A stretch of DNA of 64,000 bases from Bretschneidera sinensis (Eukaryota; Streptophyta; Magnoliopsida; Brassicales; Akaniaceae): positions 24,947,727 to 25,011,726 of the forward strand of contig CM043703.1 of assembly GCA_023935145.1 (NCBI GenBank). Direction: 5' to 3'. The position numbers and the translations under genes were made by a program. The notes under the pieces are model-generated. The model was not told where the DNA came from, made no database searches, and was given only the letters and a program-made list of their open reading frames with translations. Numbering within the stretch: position 1 is the first letter of the stretch; the number at the start of each line of letters is the position of its first letter. Below are positions 46,748 to 59,700 of this stretch, piece by piece.

Positions 46748-48470
46748 TTTTCATAAACAAAAAAGTTAGGTTTCGACCTAATCGAGATGAGAGCCTTAAA
46801 TTCTTCTTCTCTTATTCCCCAATCTCTTGTCCCGAATCTATTGAAGACAAATAATAAGGGATTTTGATCCCTTTTTAAAGTCAAATGGCAACTCCAAATT
46901 ACTTGTCGTCTTATCTAACGCCACATACAGTGAGATGTCGAACATATAAAATCTAACACTTAAAAAATTGTCATTTAAAAACCCCTTTATTATTTATAAA
47001 GAGTTGTGTTAAACGTGATAGGTTATAACACTTAAATCATTTCGATTTACACCCTCGACTATTGATTCTTATTTGAAGGGGATAACATTGGTACTAACCT
47101 CGAAGTCCTAAAGACGACGGAAAAAAGAAATAGCTATACATATAAAAAAAAACTTACGATAAGATAATTGGAGAGGGTTATTCTTTTACCTTTATGTTAA
47201 CCTCGAAGTATTGGAAATATATCATTTTGTCATTTTAACTTTTGGGATTTCTTTTGAAGATAATCCGAGAGCTCATATCAAAATCTTTTAACACCTTCCT
47301 TTTTCTTTGTGTCTCTGCAAGATAAGAACTTTTCAATACACAAACTTATCAAGTGCTTGATTTTTTTAATTTCTAGCTACAAAGCGTAGACCATCTTTAG
47401 AGCTCATTCATCTTTTAATCTAAGTTGGTCTAATGGATTTTCTTGGTTGAGTTTCACTCGGTAAGTTCTGCTTGAGGCGAAACAGTTATGGTCAAAACTT
47501 GGCAAGTCAATGAATAAGGAAACTGGGTTTGACTTGGAGGAGACTAATGTGAAGGTGAGTGAGTTTATAGGGTGAGTCAAGGATGTGGTGAAGAATTGTA
47601 AAGATGACTTGACTCGGTTCTAAAATTGAGGTTTGAGGGTCGCGCACCTCATGGGGCTACAGAGTTTGCATGTATTGGGGCCTAGTAGAGGCCAATGCCC
47701 CTGCCGCCACAACCTTGCGAGGCTGCAGAGCTGGCCTCCCCTCTTCTCTCTATCTTTAATAACACTAATGATAAAATAAAAGAAAAAAGATGTAAAGTCC
47801 AGATCATGAGAGAGTCTGAGAACTGTGATTTTGAGAGAACAGAAGATTGAGATTCCGACACAGAATGCGAGATAGATCAAAACAAGCTATATTTCTATAA
47901 AAGGGGATTAGATTGATTTGTTTTTGTTTCAGGATTGTTTATAAAATTAAATATTTTATCTTTTACTAATATAAAATGAAAAAAAGAAGATGTAAAAAAG
48001 AAATTTAAAAATAAAAAATGAGTAAAAAGAAAATTTTTAATTCTTTTTTCATCTATTTTTATTATAAAAAATAAGATCTTGAAATATCTAAAAGAGAGGA
48101 AAATTGGATGAAAAATTGAGAAGAAAAGAATTTTTGTTTTTTAAATATCAAAAGAAAAGTTAAGAGAGAAAATAACATAATTTAATCAAATTAATTGAAA
48201 AAAGGGATTTCAAACGGAATATTTTTTATTTTTTATCTCCTCTATTTTTTTTTCCTCGCATTTTTCAATATCCAAACATTAAAAAAGACATTGACGAAAA
48301 AAAATGGGTGCAAGTGCAACCCCAAGTAGCGACCTAATGGACCCGCGCCTTTGACATCCAAAGGCTAGCAACCTCCCAACGGATACTGATATGGATAAGC
48401 CTCCACCACAGTCGCACACTCTCTTCGTTATAGACTTCCTTCTCTTTAGCTTAAACAGCCACAAACACCA
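46748..48470. other. Spacer and PPL1 5' flank
   Basis: No gene recognised. Mostly AT-rich, with a low-complexity A/G-rich block at about 47960-48190. The final 200 bp before the PPL1 ATG is less AT-rich and includes ggataag (48393-48399), an I-box-like light-response motif; this single match is weak evidence. Confidence 0.4.
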
Positions 48471-51400
48471 ATGGCTTCTCTGCAAAACTCACCTTCAGTT
48501 CATCGAACCCTGTTGCTCAACTCTTTCCCTCAGGTTCTTCATCTCTCTCTCACTCTCTGGTTCTGTGTAATTTTTTCTGTATCTGTATGTATATATGTTA
48601 TATGCATCTGGGTTTTTGTTATGTGCATATTTGAAGTGGGTTTTAGTATCAGGTAGGACCACAAAGGCATTGTACGTCTATTCCTTGCTGTAAAAGAGGC
48701 ATTTCGTTTCTCGTACGGTCTGAACAATCATCAATGGCTTCAACTTCTAATTTTAAAGGTGATATTTTTTTCTAAATCCTTTTGTTGTTTATTCTTTTCC
48801 ATGTGGCTTCATGATTATAGACCGTTTGCACATTGTTTATATTGGCAATACCCATTTTATCATTCATTGTAATTGCAATAAGATTGAAATGGTTAGAGTG
48901 CCTCTAGGAGTTCTGAATTTGATAGGAATGCTCTCTTTGCCCAATATTTTAATTACATGAACAAGTTAGATATCAGTGATTTATAACCAGTTTAGGTAAA
49001 TTTTAAGGTTGAAAATGTAAGAATTTCCTAGTAAGTGAGCTATGTGGCATTATTTGAAGGGTCAATGAGCCAAGTTGATTGGTGCATATCTGCTTACTCG
49101 GGCAAAGTAAACAGATGCAACAATAAAAGATGCTTAATCTTTTAGGCACATGCTTTGTTAAACTCAATGTTCTACTTATATTTGTTCAAACAACAAGGAA
49201 CAAAGATCCATGCTTTCTCATCAAACTGTTGATTAATGAATAAAATACGTACAACGTGATATTAGCAATCTATTCTATTAGATGTCACAATCTAATCAGA
49301 AATGGTGGAATAATATGGTAGAGAAGCAAACGAGAACATTGATGGCCCTTTCCCACAAGTTTAAGCTTCTGGGATAATTTGTTACCCAATTATCCTTTAA
49401 AACCTATGTTTACAGTCACCTCAACTTAGTTCTCATATTTCTTGCTGCAAAATTGTGGCCAATTCGCAGGATCAATAGGTAAGAAGCAGTCTCTATTTAC
49501 TTCTAGAAATATTTAAAGGTGCAAAATTTATTTATAAATGTTGCTGGCTTATCAATATCCTAAATCAGATGATGACTAAAATCTAGCCTTTGCAGAGCCA
49601 TTTTCAACAATTATTATCTTTTCCTTGTTTGAGATTATGAATCCAGAAATTCTGGTGATGTTTCATACATAATGAGGAGATCTCCCTCTTTAATGGACTA
49701 GTTTCTCGATTAATATGATATTGAGGTCTATGGAATTTTCACCAGTGCTTGACATACTTCATATGAGATAGAATCAGCAGTGTTAAAATGTTTCTCCTTC
49801 ATCTTATAGTTCTCTTCATGTGAGCGACGATACTATTAGACACTTGGGTGTGTTTAGTAGGAGAGAAAAGTGAGAGGATGAAAATCTTGAAAGATAGAGA
49901 AGTAAGAAGATTGGCTTTTGCCTTCATGTGGCTAGTAGAGAGGATGAGAAACTACGAGGAAAGAAAATAGTTTTCTCTTTTCATCGTTTAGCGGAGTGGA
50001 AAAAAGTGCAAATAATATCATTTTACCATTATACACTTCATAATATTAGTGTGAGGAATTAAATGGGGATAAATTGGTAAAATTATAATCACATCTATTT
50101 TCTCTCATTTTTCACTCTCAAATCCTCATAATTTAGAAGGATTATGATTTGCACCTCTAAGAGAAAAACATCAATCCTTTTCTTTTCTTTTCTCTCACAT
50201 TTCCTCTTCTATTAAACAAGAGAAAAGTGCATTCCACCCACTTTTCTCTCCTACTAAACACTCCCTTAAAGTCAGAGGAATAGGATAAACTTCACCTTTT
50301 TCAGCATTGGGATTATGGAGTTTTCTTATAGATTGATGAAATTTCTTGTACTTAAAATTGAGATGACCGATATCTTTTCTTTGGTTCTATTTGCTTCTCT
50401 TTTTCATCTGTTGATCAAAATTACTACATTATATGAGCAGCAGACATTGTGGTACTGATTTTACATCTTACTTTTATTCTTGTTGCAGATAGATGTGGGA
50501 GGCGCCAAATGATTACTCTTGGTGTCATTGTCCCTTGGATTTCAATGGTTAACCAAACTCCTATATCATGTAAGTATTATATTTCCCATATGCAGAGAAC
50601 ATGACTTTCCCTATTTACTTATGGACTCCTTAGGTCTTCCATACCCTGTTTCAATTCTGTGCTCAAGTTGCATTGAAAGCAATGCCACCTGCTAATTATG
50701 CAGTGAATTTGCACCTCGAATAATGATTGCTGATATCCTAAGAGGATTGATATGGTTCAGTTGCTGCAGAAACTAAAAAGGGATTTCTGTCAGTCACGGA
50801 CAAAACGGATGGATATTCATTTCTATATCCATTTGGGTGGCAGGTATCGTTGCTCTAGCTTTTGTGTTCTAGTTCCACGTCTTATCTCCTTGTGATCTAT
50901 CACTAGACAGTATGAGGAATAAGTTGGGGTTGTTAATAATTTCTTTACCATCGGGATGGGCAGGAAGTAACCATCGAAGGTCAAGACAAGGTATTCAAAG
51001 ATGTCATTGAGCCATTAGAAAGTGTCAGTGTTATTATGATTCCAACCGTCAAGCAGGATATTCGAGACTTTGGGCCTCCTCAACAGGTTTGCCATGTTTC
51101 CTATACCCCCAGCATTTTTTACGTACAAGACGAGAGGGTCTTGTTTCCAATTTTTCACTTTATTGGCTATCTTTAGAGGAAAAGTTTGCTATCACTCATT
51201 CATTGATAACAGGTTGCTGAAACATTAATTAAAAAGGTTTTGGCCCCTCCAACCCAGAAAACAAAGCTAATTGAGGCATCAGAGGTTCGTTTTCCGCATT
51301 TCTTGTTTGATAAGAGCGTAAGATAGTGTGATGTTGATTTACTAAAGACCAGGATATCTTAATATTACAAACAATAATGCTAATGCAAAACATATATCAT

Positions 51401-53322
51401 TCTTTGTGCTTTGGATATGAGGTTGCTTTCATCTTTTGAATCTCAAGTCACTGTGGCTGTGATGCCATGAAAGTTTGGAACCGCAAGGAACAAACCGGTT
51501 TTTGTCTGCTGAGCGTCCACAAATCTGTGTATAATTTGGCCCTGACCCTTTCTCTTGGATTTATAATTGAAAAAGATACAACCATGTTGGTTTTGCTGTT
51601 GGCCTGTTGGGCAAGTGGAATTACATTCTTTTTCCTCAACAAGGTCAGCCAAGTGACCCCTTGAACTAATTTACATGCTTAATAATAAAACAAGCCAAAG
51701 TTAAATGCTTAAATATTATTATATTAAATCAATAAAATTAATGGTTTACTTCTATCAGGTTCTGACTTAGTTATGCTGTCTTCCATTTTCATTTGTTATC
51801 CAAATTGAATCCATCTTACGTTCTTCATCTAGCATTCTGATCTTTCTAAAGCATATGAAAACCATATAAAATCTTTTAACAAAGTTGTGAATCTATGCTT
51901 TTATCTATACTTCATACTTGAGACTCTGATACACACTGTGGTTGCGAAGGACGAAAATCAAAGGGCCTTAAAAATGTTCTACAACCAACCATGAATATTA
52001 AGGAGGTTCCAAATTCCATATTATCTTCCTCCACCTCTTTGGCACGCATTCGTGAACCAGCTCTCATCAATTAAATGAAATTTGCTGGCAATCTTGTAAA
52101 AACTGAAAGCAGTGAAGAGAAAATGTGTATAAAAATACAAATAACCTTAAGTCATTGTGTAACCATTTGATTTGTTTGCTTCATTGGGTAAAACTGCTCA
52201 CAATGTGACACCATAGTGAATTGTTGGAATCTTTTTTTAATGAGTTTACCTTCTCATGGGGTCAATAAATTGTTTTAATGCACATATCCAAGCAACATCG
52301 TCATATATATGGAGGTATATAGACCATACAGATTGGATATTGGATTCATTAAACTTTCTTGACCTTTCTGATCTACAATCCAGTTACTTGTAATGTGGGA
52401 TGCATGGAACAATATGTAGGTTGTGACTTTTTCAGATGTTATCCCTTTTTCCCTTCTTGTTGCATGAAAAGCAAATTCTTATATTCGATTGATGTTGTTT
52501 AGTGTTTCATAGTTGATATTGTAGATTGACTGCTTTTCTTTTGTATGTTTGCTACAGCATGATGTTGATGGAAAAATATATTACTCATTCGAGTTCATTG
52601 CCCAGGCTCCAAACTATACTCGACATGCTCTCAGCACAATTTCTATTTGTAATGGTATGAAACTAATCTGCAATAAGTTACTAGTATGTTATGTGCATGC
52701 AAAATGAAATATACTAACTGCTTTTGCTGTCCTGTCCCATCATTTAAGGGTCATGCCTAGAGCTCTTTTTTTACCATTTCAGAGCCTTTTGTTTGTCTGT
52801 GTAGTGAAATGTTATGTATATTCACTAAGCACAATTGACAGCTTCATCTTCAACTAATTTTACATAGGTCAACCAATTCTTTCTGCAATTGTCCCTATAA
52901 CTACCATATATCATATATGTATATACTCACGTACAACATTAGGAGTTTTTTGATTCATATATTTTAATAGAGAATCCATCAATGATGATAGAAAATTTAC
53001 GCTAGGCTTTGTACATTCATTACATATATTTGTTTCCTCCTTCAGTTAGAAAGAACTATACTTGTATAGCTGTTCCTTAGTGTGGTTTATTTCCCCAAAA
53101 TTATAATTCTGTTGCACAAAATTCTGGTGACAAGATATCTCCTTTATTTTAATAATACCCAAATCTCTTTTTGCTGTGGAATTCTGCTTTTCACTGGGAT
53201 TAGCATTGTATGTGGCAGGTAAGTTCTACACTTTGACGACAGGGGCCAACGAGAGAAGGTGGGAGAAGATGAAAGACAAACTGCACACTGTTATTGACTC
53301 GTTCAAAATAGTCAATGTTTGA
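48471..53322 (+). CDS. PPL1: PsbP-like protein 1 (8 exons, 242 aa)
   Basis: Exons: 48471-48533, 48653-48758, 50489-50569, 50761-50843, 50964-51086, 51213-51284, 52558-52654, 53219-53322. The exon 2 acceptor could instead be 6 bp upstream (48647), which adds two codons in the same frame. The protein starts MASLQNSPS with a Ser-rich plastid transit peptide, followed by a twin-arginine lumen signal (DRCGRRQMITLGVIVPW, ending SFAAE) and a PsbP domain with TDGYSFLYPFGWQEV, VFKDVIEPLESVSV, IRDFGPPQQVAETLIKKVLA, DGKIYYSFEF and TTGANERRWEKMKDKLH. In Arabidopsis PPL1 is a lumen protein needed for efficient photosystem II repair under high light and its gene neighbours ABCB20, the arrangement seen here. 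Intron 2 (1.7 kb) holds a MITE. Confidence 0.92.
49846..50265. repeat. MITE in PPL1 intron 2 (about 420 bp)
   Basis: The left end gggtgtgtttagtaggagag and the reverse complement of the right end gggagtgtttagtaggagag match at 19 of 20 bases and continue with aaaagtg on both sides. There is no coding capacity. Flanks (cactt / ttaaa) give no clear target duplication, so the superfamily is unassigned. Confidence 0.7.
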
Positions 53323-53573
53323 TGTGGTTGCTCAACTATCTAATTATTAGGTTAGGAACAACCAAATTTTAATATCGCAAGCACCATTTTGCATTTTCCA
53401 GAGTTGAATGAGGCCTAATTCTTGTCACCATTTGTTCCTCCTCATTTTTCCTTTTCTATTTTTCTGCAATAGGAGAATCTCTGTAAAATTATATATTATA
53501 CCAAGGACATTAATGCATTATGTACTAAGAACTATTACTATTCTAAATGCAAAACCACATGCATCCTTGCAAA

Positions 53574-54059
53574 TAGGGATGAAACTGAGTCGAGCAACTC
53601 GATTTGCTCGAGAGGCTCGGCTCGGCTTGAAACTTGATTAAATCGAGTTCGAGTTGTGATTTTAGCTCGATTAGCTTATCGAACCGAGCTCTAGCAGTGT
53701 CAAACTCGGTTCGCTCGCGAGCCAAATCAATTTAATTAATAAAATAAATAAATATTATATATATAATATATTTATTTTATATATATGTATAAAAAACATA
53801 TATTTATTTATTTTATTTTTAAAATGTAAATACTAAATTTATTTATTTTATTTCCAAAAGAAAATATATTTATTATTTTATTTCGATAAGCTTGGCTCGA
53901 GCTCGAGTTGAAGCTTGAATTTCATCTTACGAGTCAAGTTCGAGTTCAATTTTCTTAACTCGGGTTTAGCTCGAAGCTCGACTCAAATAATTTTTTTACT
54001 CACGAGCCGAGCTCGAGCTCCACTCAACTCGGGTTTGGCTTGACTCAAATCCACCTCTA
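53574..54059. repeat. hAT-like MITE rich in gagctcg motifs (486 bp)
   Basis: The ends tagggatgaaactgagtcga and, as reverse complement of the right, tagaggtggatttgagtcaa are imperfect inverted repeats. Flanks cttgcaaa (53566-53573) and catgccaa (54060-54067) match at 6 of 8 positions, fitting an aged 8-bp hAT duplication. Clusters of gctcgag/gagctcg flank an AT-rich centre and can pair across the element. It lies about 250 bp beyond the PPL1 stop. Confidence 0.6.
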
Positions 54060-54067
54060 CATGCCAA

Positions 54068-55034
54068 CCATTTATATCATGCTACTACAGATTGTTTATC
54101 GTTTCATTTGAGTAATGTCTCCCTTCGAAAAATTCTTGTGTATGATCGGCCTTATCAGGCATTTCTAAATTTCTCCATTCACAGTATTCCGCAACTTACC
54201 ACTTAATCTTTTTTATTTTTTCTTCTGAAATTCTGAAATCTTGATGCCCAAAGTAAACTCTTTTTTGTTTGATGATCAACCTGGACTTGTATGATCAGTG
54301 TTATCTATTAGTAATTAGGAAGACATTCATTTTTCATTTTATACCAACAAATATGCAAAGGAAAATTAGTTTTTACATGAATAAATTAATAGCTGATAAA
54401 GCCAAAGAATCCTTCGAAGGAACCATGCAGTAAGCAGAGAAGAAGAGGAGAACAGGGAGGAAGTGAATTTCTTGAACACTGAAGAAAAAGAAATGATTTT
54501 TTCAATGTAAATCTCTGGATGTTTTAGAAGTAATAGAAGATTCTATCAAATCAAAGGTCATGCAACGTGAATAAGTGGCTATAATACTTGAATGCATTAT
54601 AGGTGTTTGATATATTTCCTCAGTGTACTGGGATTGTCCTCTTGTTTTGTCCTTCTTTAGTGCTATTGAACTGTACTTTCTTGCTTTAATAATAAATTCC
54701 CTTTTTGCTGTTCAGAAAAAGAAAAAAGAACCCTGACTTACATTCCTTGCAACCCTGCTATCACTATAATTCTAGCATACTGATATTTTCTTGCAAATCT
54801 CTTCCAGTAACATCTTTTCTACAAAGTCCAAATTGAAGTCAACGCTAACCTGTGTTCACAGTGTTGGCTTCTTGCTATGAAGCTTCCTTTATAAAATGAG
54901 ATGAAAATCAGAAACTTCTAGCATCTTTTATGTTCGTCAGATCATGTAAGGATAACCATTCTCCATCTTCACTCTTCTAACTGCTATATACATATATCAT
55001 TTCCTTGAAATTTATCTCTCTCATTCTTTTCATT
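54068..55034. other. Intergenic spacer, nothing recognised
   Basis: Contains an AATAAA-like stretch (about 54691) and AT-rich sequence, with no gene-like frame and no recognised repeat end. Confidence 0.4.
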
Positions 55035-55515
55035 ATCGATCAGAGGTTGAAGTAGCCTGCCCATGTGGGAGATATTGACGCATTCTATACTCTAATTCGA
55101 GAGGATGAATATGTTTTGGATCGCATTGATCAGGTACCTTTTGTTGATACTCGCACAGAGTCGCATCTGCAGGGCATGTTGATTTTGCAATAGAGATGAT
55201 GAACTTGATGCTAGGAAACTAAACCAAGATGGGTTTAGCCCAATGCACCTTGCTTTGCAAAGTGGACAGAACTTGGTGGCCCTCGAGCTATTAAAAATTG
55301 ACGAAGGCCTCGTTCGCGCGTTAAAGGGAGAGAGGGTGTAACTCCTCTGCATTACATAGTTGGTGAAGGAAACCTTGACTTTTTGGCTGAGTTTCTTCTC
55401 GCTTGCCCTGAATCTATTAAAGATGTGGCAATACGAGGCAAGACTGCTCTGCACATTGCGGTGATAAAAAACAGGTTTGAAGCCTTTCAAGTTCTGACGG
55501 GATGGCTTTGAAGGA
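55035..55515 (+). pseudogene. BDA1-type ankyrin-repeat protein pseudogene (5' exon)
   Basis: Plus-strand frames read GDIDAFYTLIREDEYVLDRI, KLNQDGFSPMHLALQSGQN, TPLHYIVGEGNLDFLAEF-like and GKTALHIAVIKNRFEAFQVL, four consecutive ankyrin repeats of the BDA1-like plant family (ankyrin plus C-terminal membrane segments, immune-related). The expected ATG is replaced by ATC at the DQRL start. A stop follows DQRLK, small deletions remove part of the second repeat, and a frameshift lies near 55335. No PGG/transmembrane exon follows; a LINE fragment begins instead. Confidence 0.72.
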
Positions 55516-55544
55516 CTGGCCACAAACTAAGGGACTAATCTAGG

Positions 55545-56330
55545 CTAAATGACCCCAACACAATTGTCCCTGATGAGATGGACGATGCAAGGAAGAGGAA
55601 GGTTGAGCCTGGACAGACCCAAGAAAGCAGAAATAGCCTGATTTGCATGCCAATCAACACAACTATTGGTTTCTCTGTTGAGAATCTCTTTGCAAGCACT
55701 GATAATGGCTAAAGCAGGATGGAAAATATTGACAGAGCTCACAAGATCCACCTTAGCTTGTGAATTCATCTCGCAAACTATTTTTCTGTGACAAAAGTCC
55801 AAGGCAAGATTCAGGCCATTGTAGAGACCTCAAAGTTCAATACTTAACACCAAGGCAACTCCCGGATTAGCCATGGAGCCCTGTTTCCACTTGCTATAGC
55901 CATTTCTAATAAGACTGCCAACCACCGAGCTGAAATCATCTATCCTGCTCCCATTAGTGTTGACAGTAACCCAACCAACCAGAGAAGTTTCTAGCCAATT
56001 ACGCGATGCCTTGGAGCTTAAGCATGAGCCACCGCTCTCTCGATCTCAACATCGTATCATCGTGTGACCATGGTTAGCCCACTGAAAGCTTTCTTCTAAG
56101 ATAATGCTATTTTTACAATTCCAAATATTCCAACAGGTTTGGTTAAAGACCTCTTCTGAACCTAGCCAGATTGGTAAGCAATCAATATTAGCCAATATCC
56201 ATAGAAAGAACTTGACCCACTGAAGACAATTGGCGGACCAACTTTTTTTCCCACTCAGTTCTCATTGTTAGATCCCTACCTCTGGAATAAATCACAGGCT
56301 GCCAACTGCCAACAGCCACCAGGGAGTCTA
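55545..56330 (-). pseudogene. LINE RNase H-domain fragment
   Basis: The minus frame 55802-55545 reads LDFCHRKIVCEMNSQAKVDL and VDWHANQAISAFLGLSRL, the (D/E)(S/C)xKxVCEMxN and ANQxAxxLA patterns of plant LINE RNase H. Upstream, shifted frames read WVTVNTNGS and NIWNCKNS-like sequence to about 56330. It is broken and inactive, opposite in orientation to the ankyrin pseudogene it adjoins. Confidence 0.65.
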
Positions 56331-56348
56331 AGAGTGATATTATAGTTC

Positions 56349-56535
56349 ATAAGGCACTGACAAAACAATTTAGTTCATTTCGAATTAAAGGTCATGAAGC
56401 CATGCAGTTGGGTAAACACAACTTGAAAGCACTCGCAATAAAATCTCAAATAGGTGAATCCCAAAGCAAATTCAAAGCAAAAGTAAAACAGAAAACACTG
56501 TTCACAAATGCATATTAAAGAAAACTGAAACAGCG
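56349..56535. repeat. Duplicated copy of the RPL23A 3' flank
   Basis: This approximately 187-bp stretch (from caaaacaatttagttc through gccatgcagttggg to attaaagaaaactgaaa) aligns in the same orientation with 57205-57390, just downstream of the RPL23A stop on the gene strand. The copies are about 856 bp apart and have diverged by many substitutions. Confidence 0.65.
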
Positions 56536-56536
56536 T

Positions 56537-57204
56537 ATTGTTGGAGAATTATTTGAGAGTGATGAGATCAAGAGAAATGACTTCAAGACACGATCAGATC
56601 ATTGTCATTAAAGTTTAATTCACAACGCACTTTACATCAGTGAAGACTCATAACAACTTCTATGAGTTTATTGGATTAAAAACATGTGTTTGAAACTTTT
56701 TATAGAATTTTCAATAATAAGATTTGCATTTTGTTAGAGAAAAAAAGGAAGAATATGCAATAAATCATGTAGAAAATGACAAGTTGGATTTACCAAGTAT
56801 TTCATCACAAGAGACATTTACTATGATCCTATGGTAGTAGACTATACCTTTTAAATTTCTCAAAATAAGCATTAGGTTGGACAGCCCCTTACATAGGACT
56901 GCAGTTGACTACCAAAACATTGTCTTGTAATATAAAAACACAGGCCTATAGTTGATCACCAAAACCTTCTGTCCAGCCCTCTAGCCTCTTCCAGCAGTCA
57001 ACTACAAGATGCTAAAATTCAAAATTCTCTTATTTCTTTTTTCCTTCAGTTTTCCAAAAGCATAAAACCAAGTTTTATTTTGAAACAAGGAATAAAATAA
57101 AATTGATACTCCAAAATCCCTCTCAAGCTTCATGTTTTGAACATTAATCTTATTCCATTCTTTATGCAAACCAATCGACAGCAACTACTGATTATCAATT
57201 TTAC
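56537..57204. other. Insert-like spacer between two copies of the RPL23A 3' flank
   Basis: It begins near tgttggagaatta, which resembles a Copia LTR start, but no matching CCAACA end or target duplication was found. No coding content was recognised. Confidence 0.3.
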
Positions 57205-57477
57205 AAGGCAATGGCAAAACAATAGAGTTCGACTTGAATCAGAAATCAAGGAGCCATGCAGTTGGGGAAAGACAACTTCAAAACACTAGTAATAAATTTA
57301 GAATATGTGAATCCTAATACAAATTCCAAAGCAAAAGTAGAACAGAAAACATAGTTCCCAACACATTAAAGAAAACTAAAGAGGCATCATTTCCTACAAG
57401 TTCAACATTACTAACAAAATTGGCAATAGTATGGATGACAACACTTCCGTTCACCAAAATAGCTGTTAATTTATAAC

Positions 57478-59330
<1,853 letters not shown>

Positions 59331-59637
59331 TGATAAAATCAACAATGCCTCAGAGTAACACTTAAACCTGATACAAACCCAAAAAAACAATGCATAAAAT
59401 GAAAATAATTAAACCAAGAAAGAACAAAAGAATATATAAAATATAAAAAGAAACTGAAGCTAAACTCCGATTAATACAAATATCTCTACTAAACTTAAAA
59501 TGGGTTTTTAGTTAAAAGCAGTATAACCATTAGATCATACTTCAGTCAGTTCATTTCGATCTAGAAATAGATCTTCAAACAAACTTTCAAATAAAAAGAA
59601 AATGATTCTAAAATTGAAAAGATTGTTACAGACCTTG

Positions 59638-59700
59638 AGAACTGCGGCTGTTGAGTAGGGTTTTTCCGGGTGAAGAGGATAAATGCGCTGCGTTATATAC
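59638..59700 (-). promoter_or_regulatory. RPL23A leader exon, telo-box and TATA-like element
   Basis: On the gene strand AAACCCTA (plus 59656-59663) is a telo-box, a usual element near the transcription start of plant ribosomal-protein genes. tatataa (59693-59699) lies about 30 bp upstream of it. The leader ends at a GT donor near 59637. Confidence 0.6.

Noticed and set aside
51443..51664. Overlapping 64-69 aa frames on both strands in PPL1 intron 6
   Set aside because: No homology pattern was recognised, and clean splicing around them joins PPL1 exons 6 and 7 in phase.
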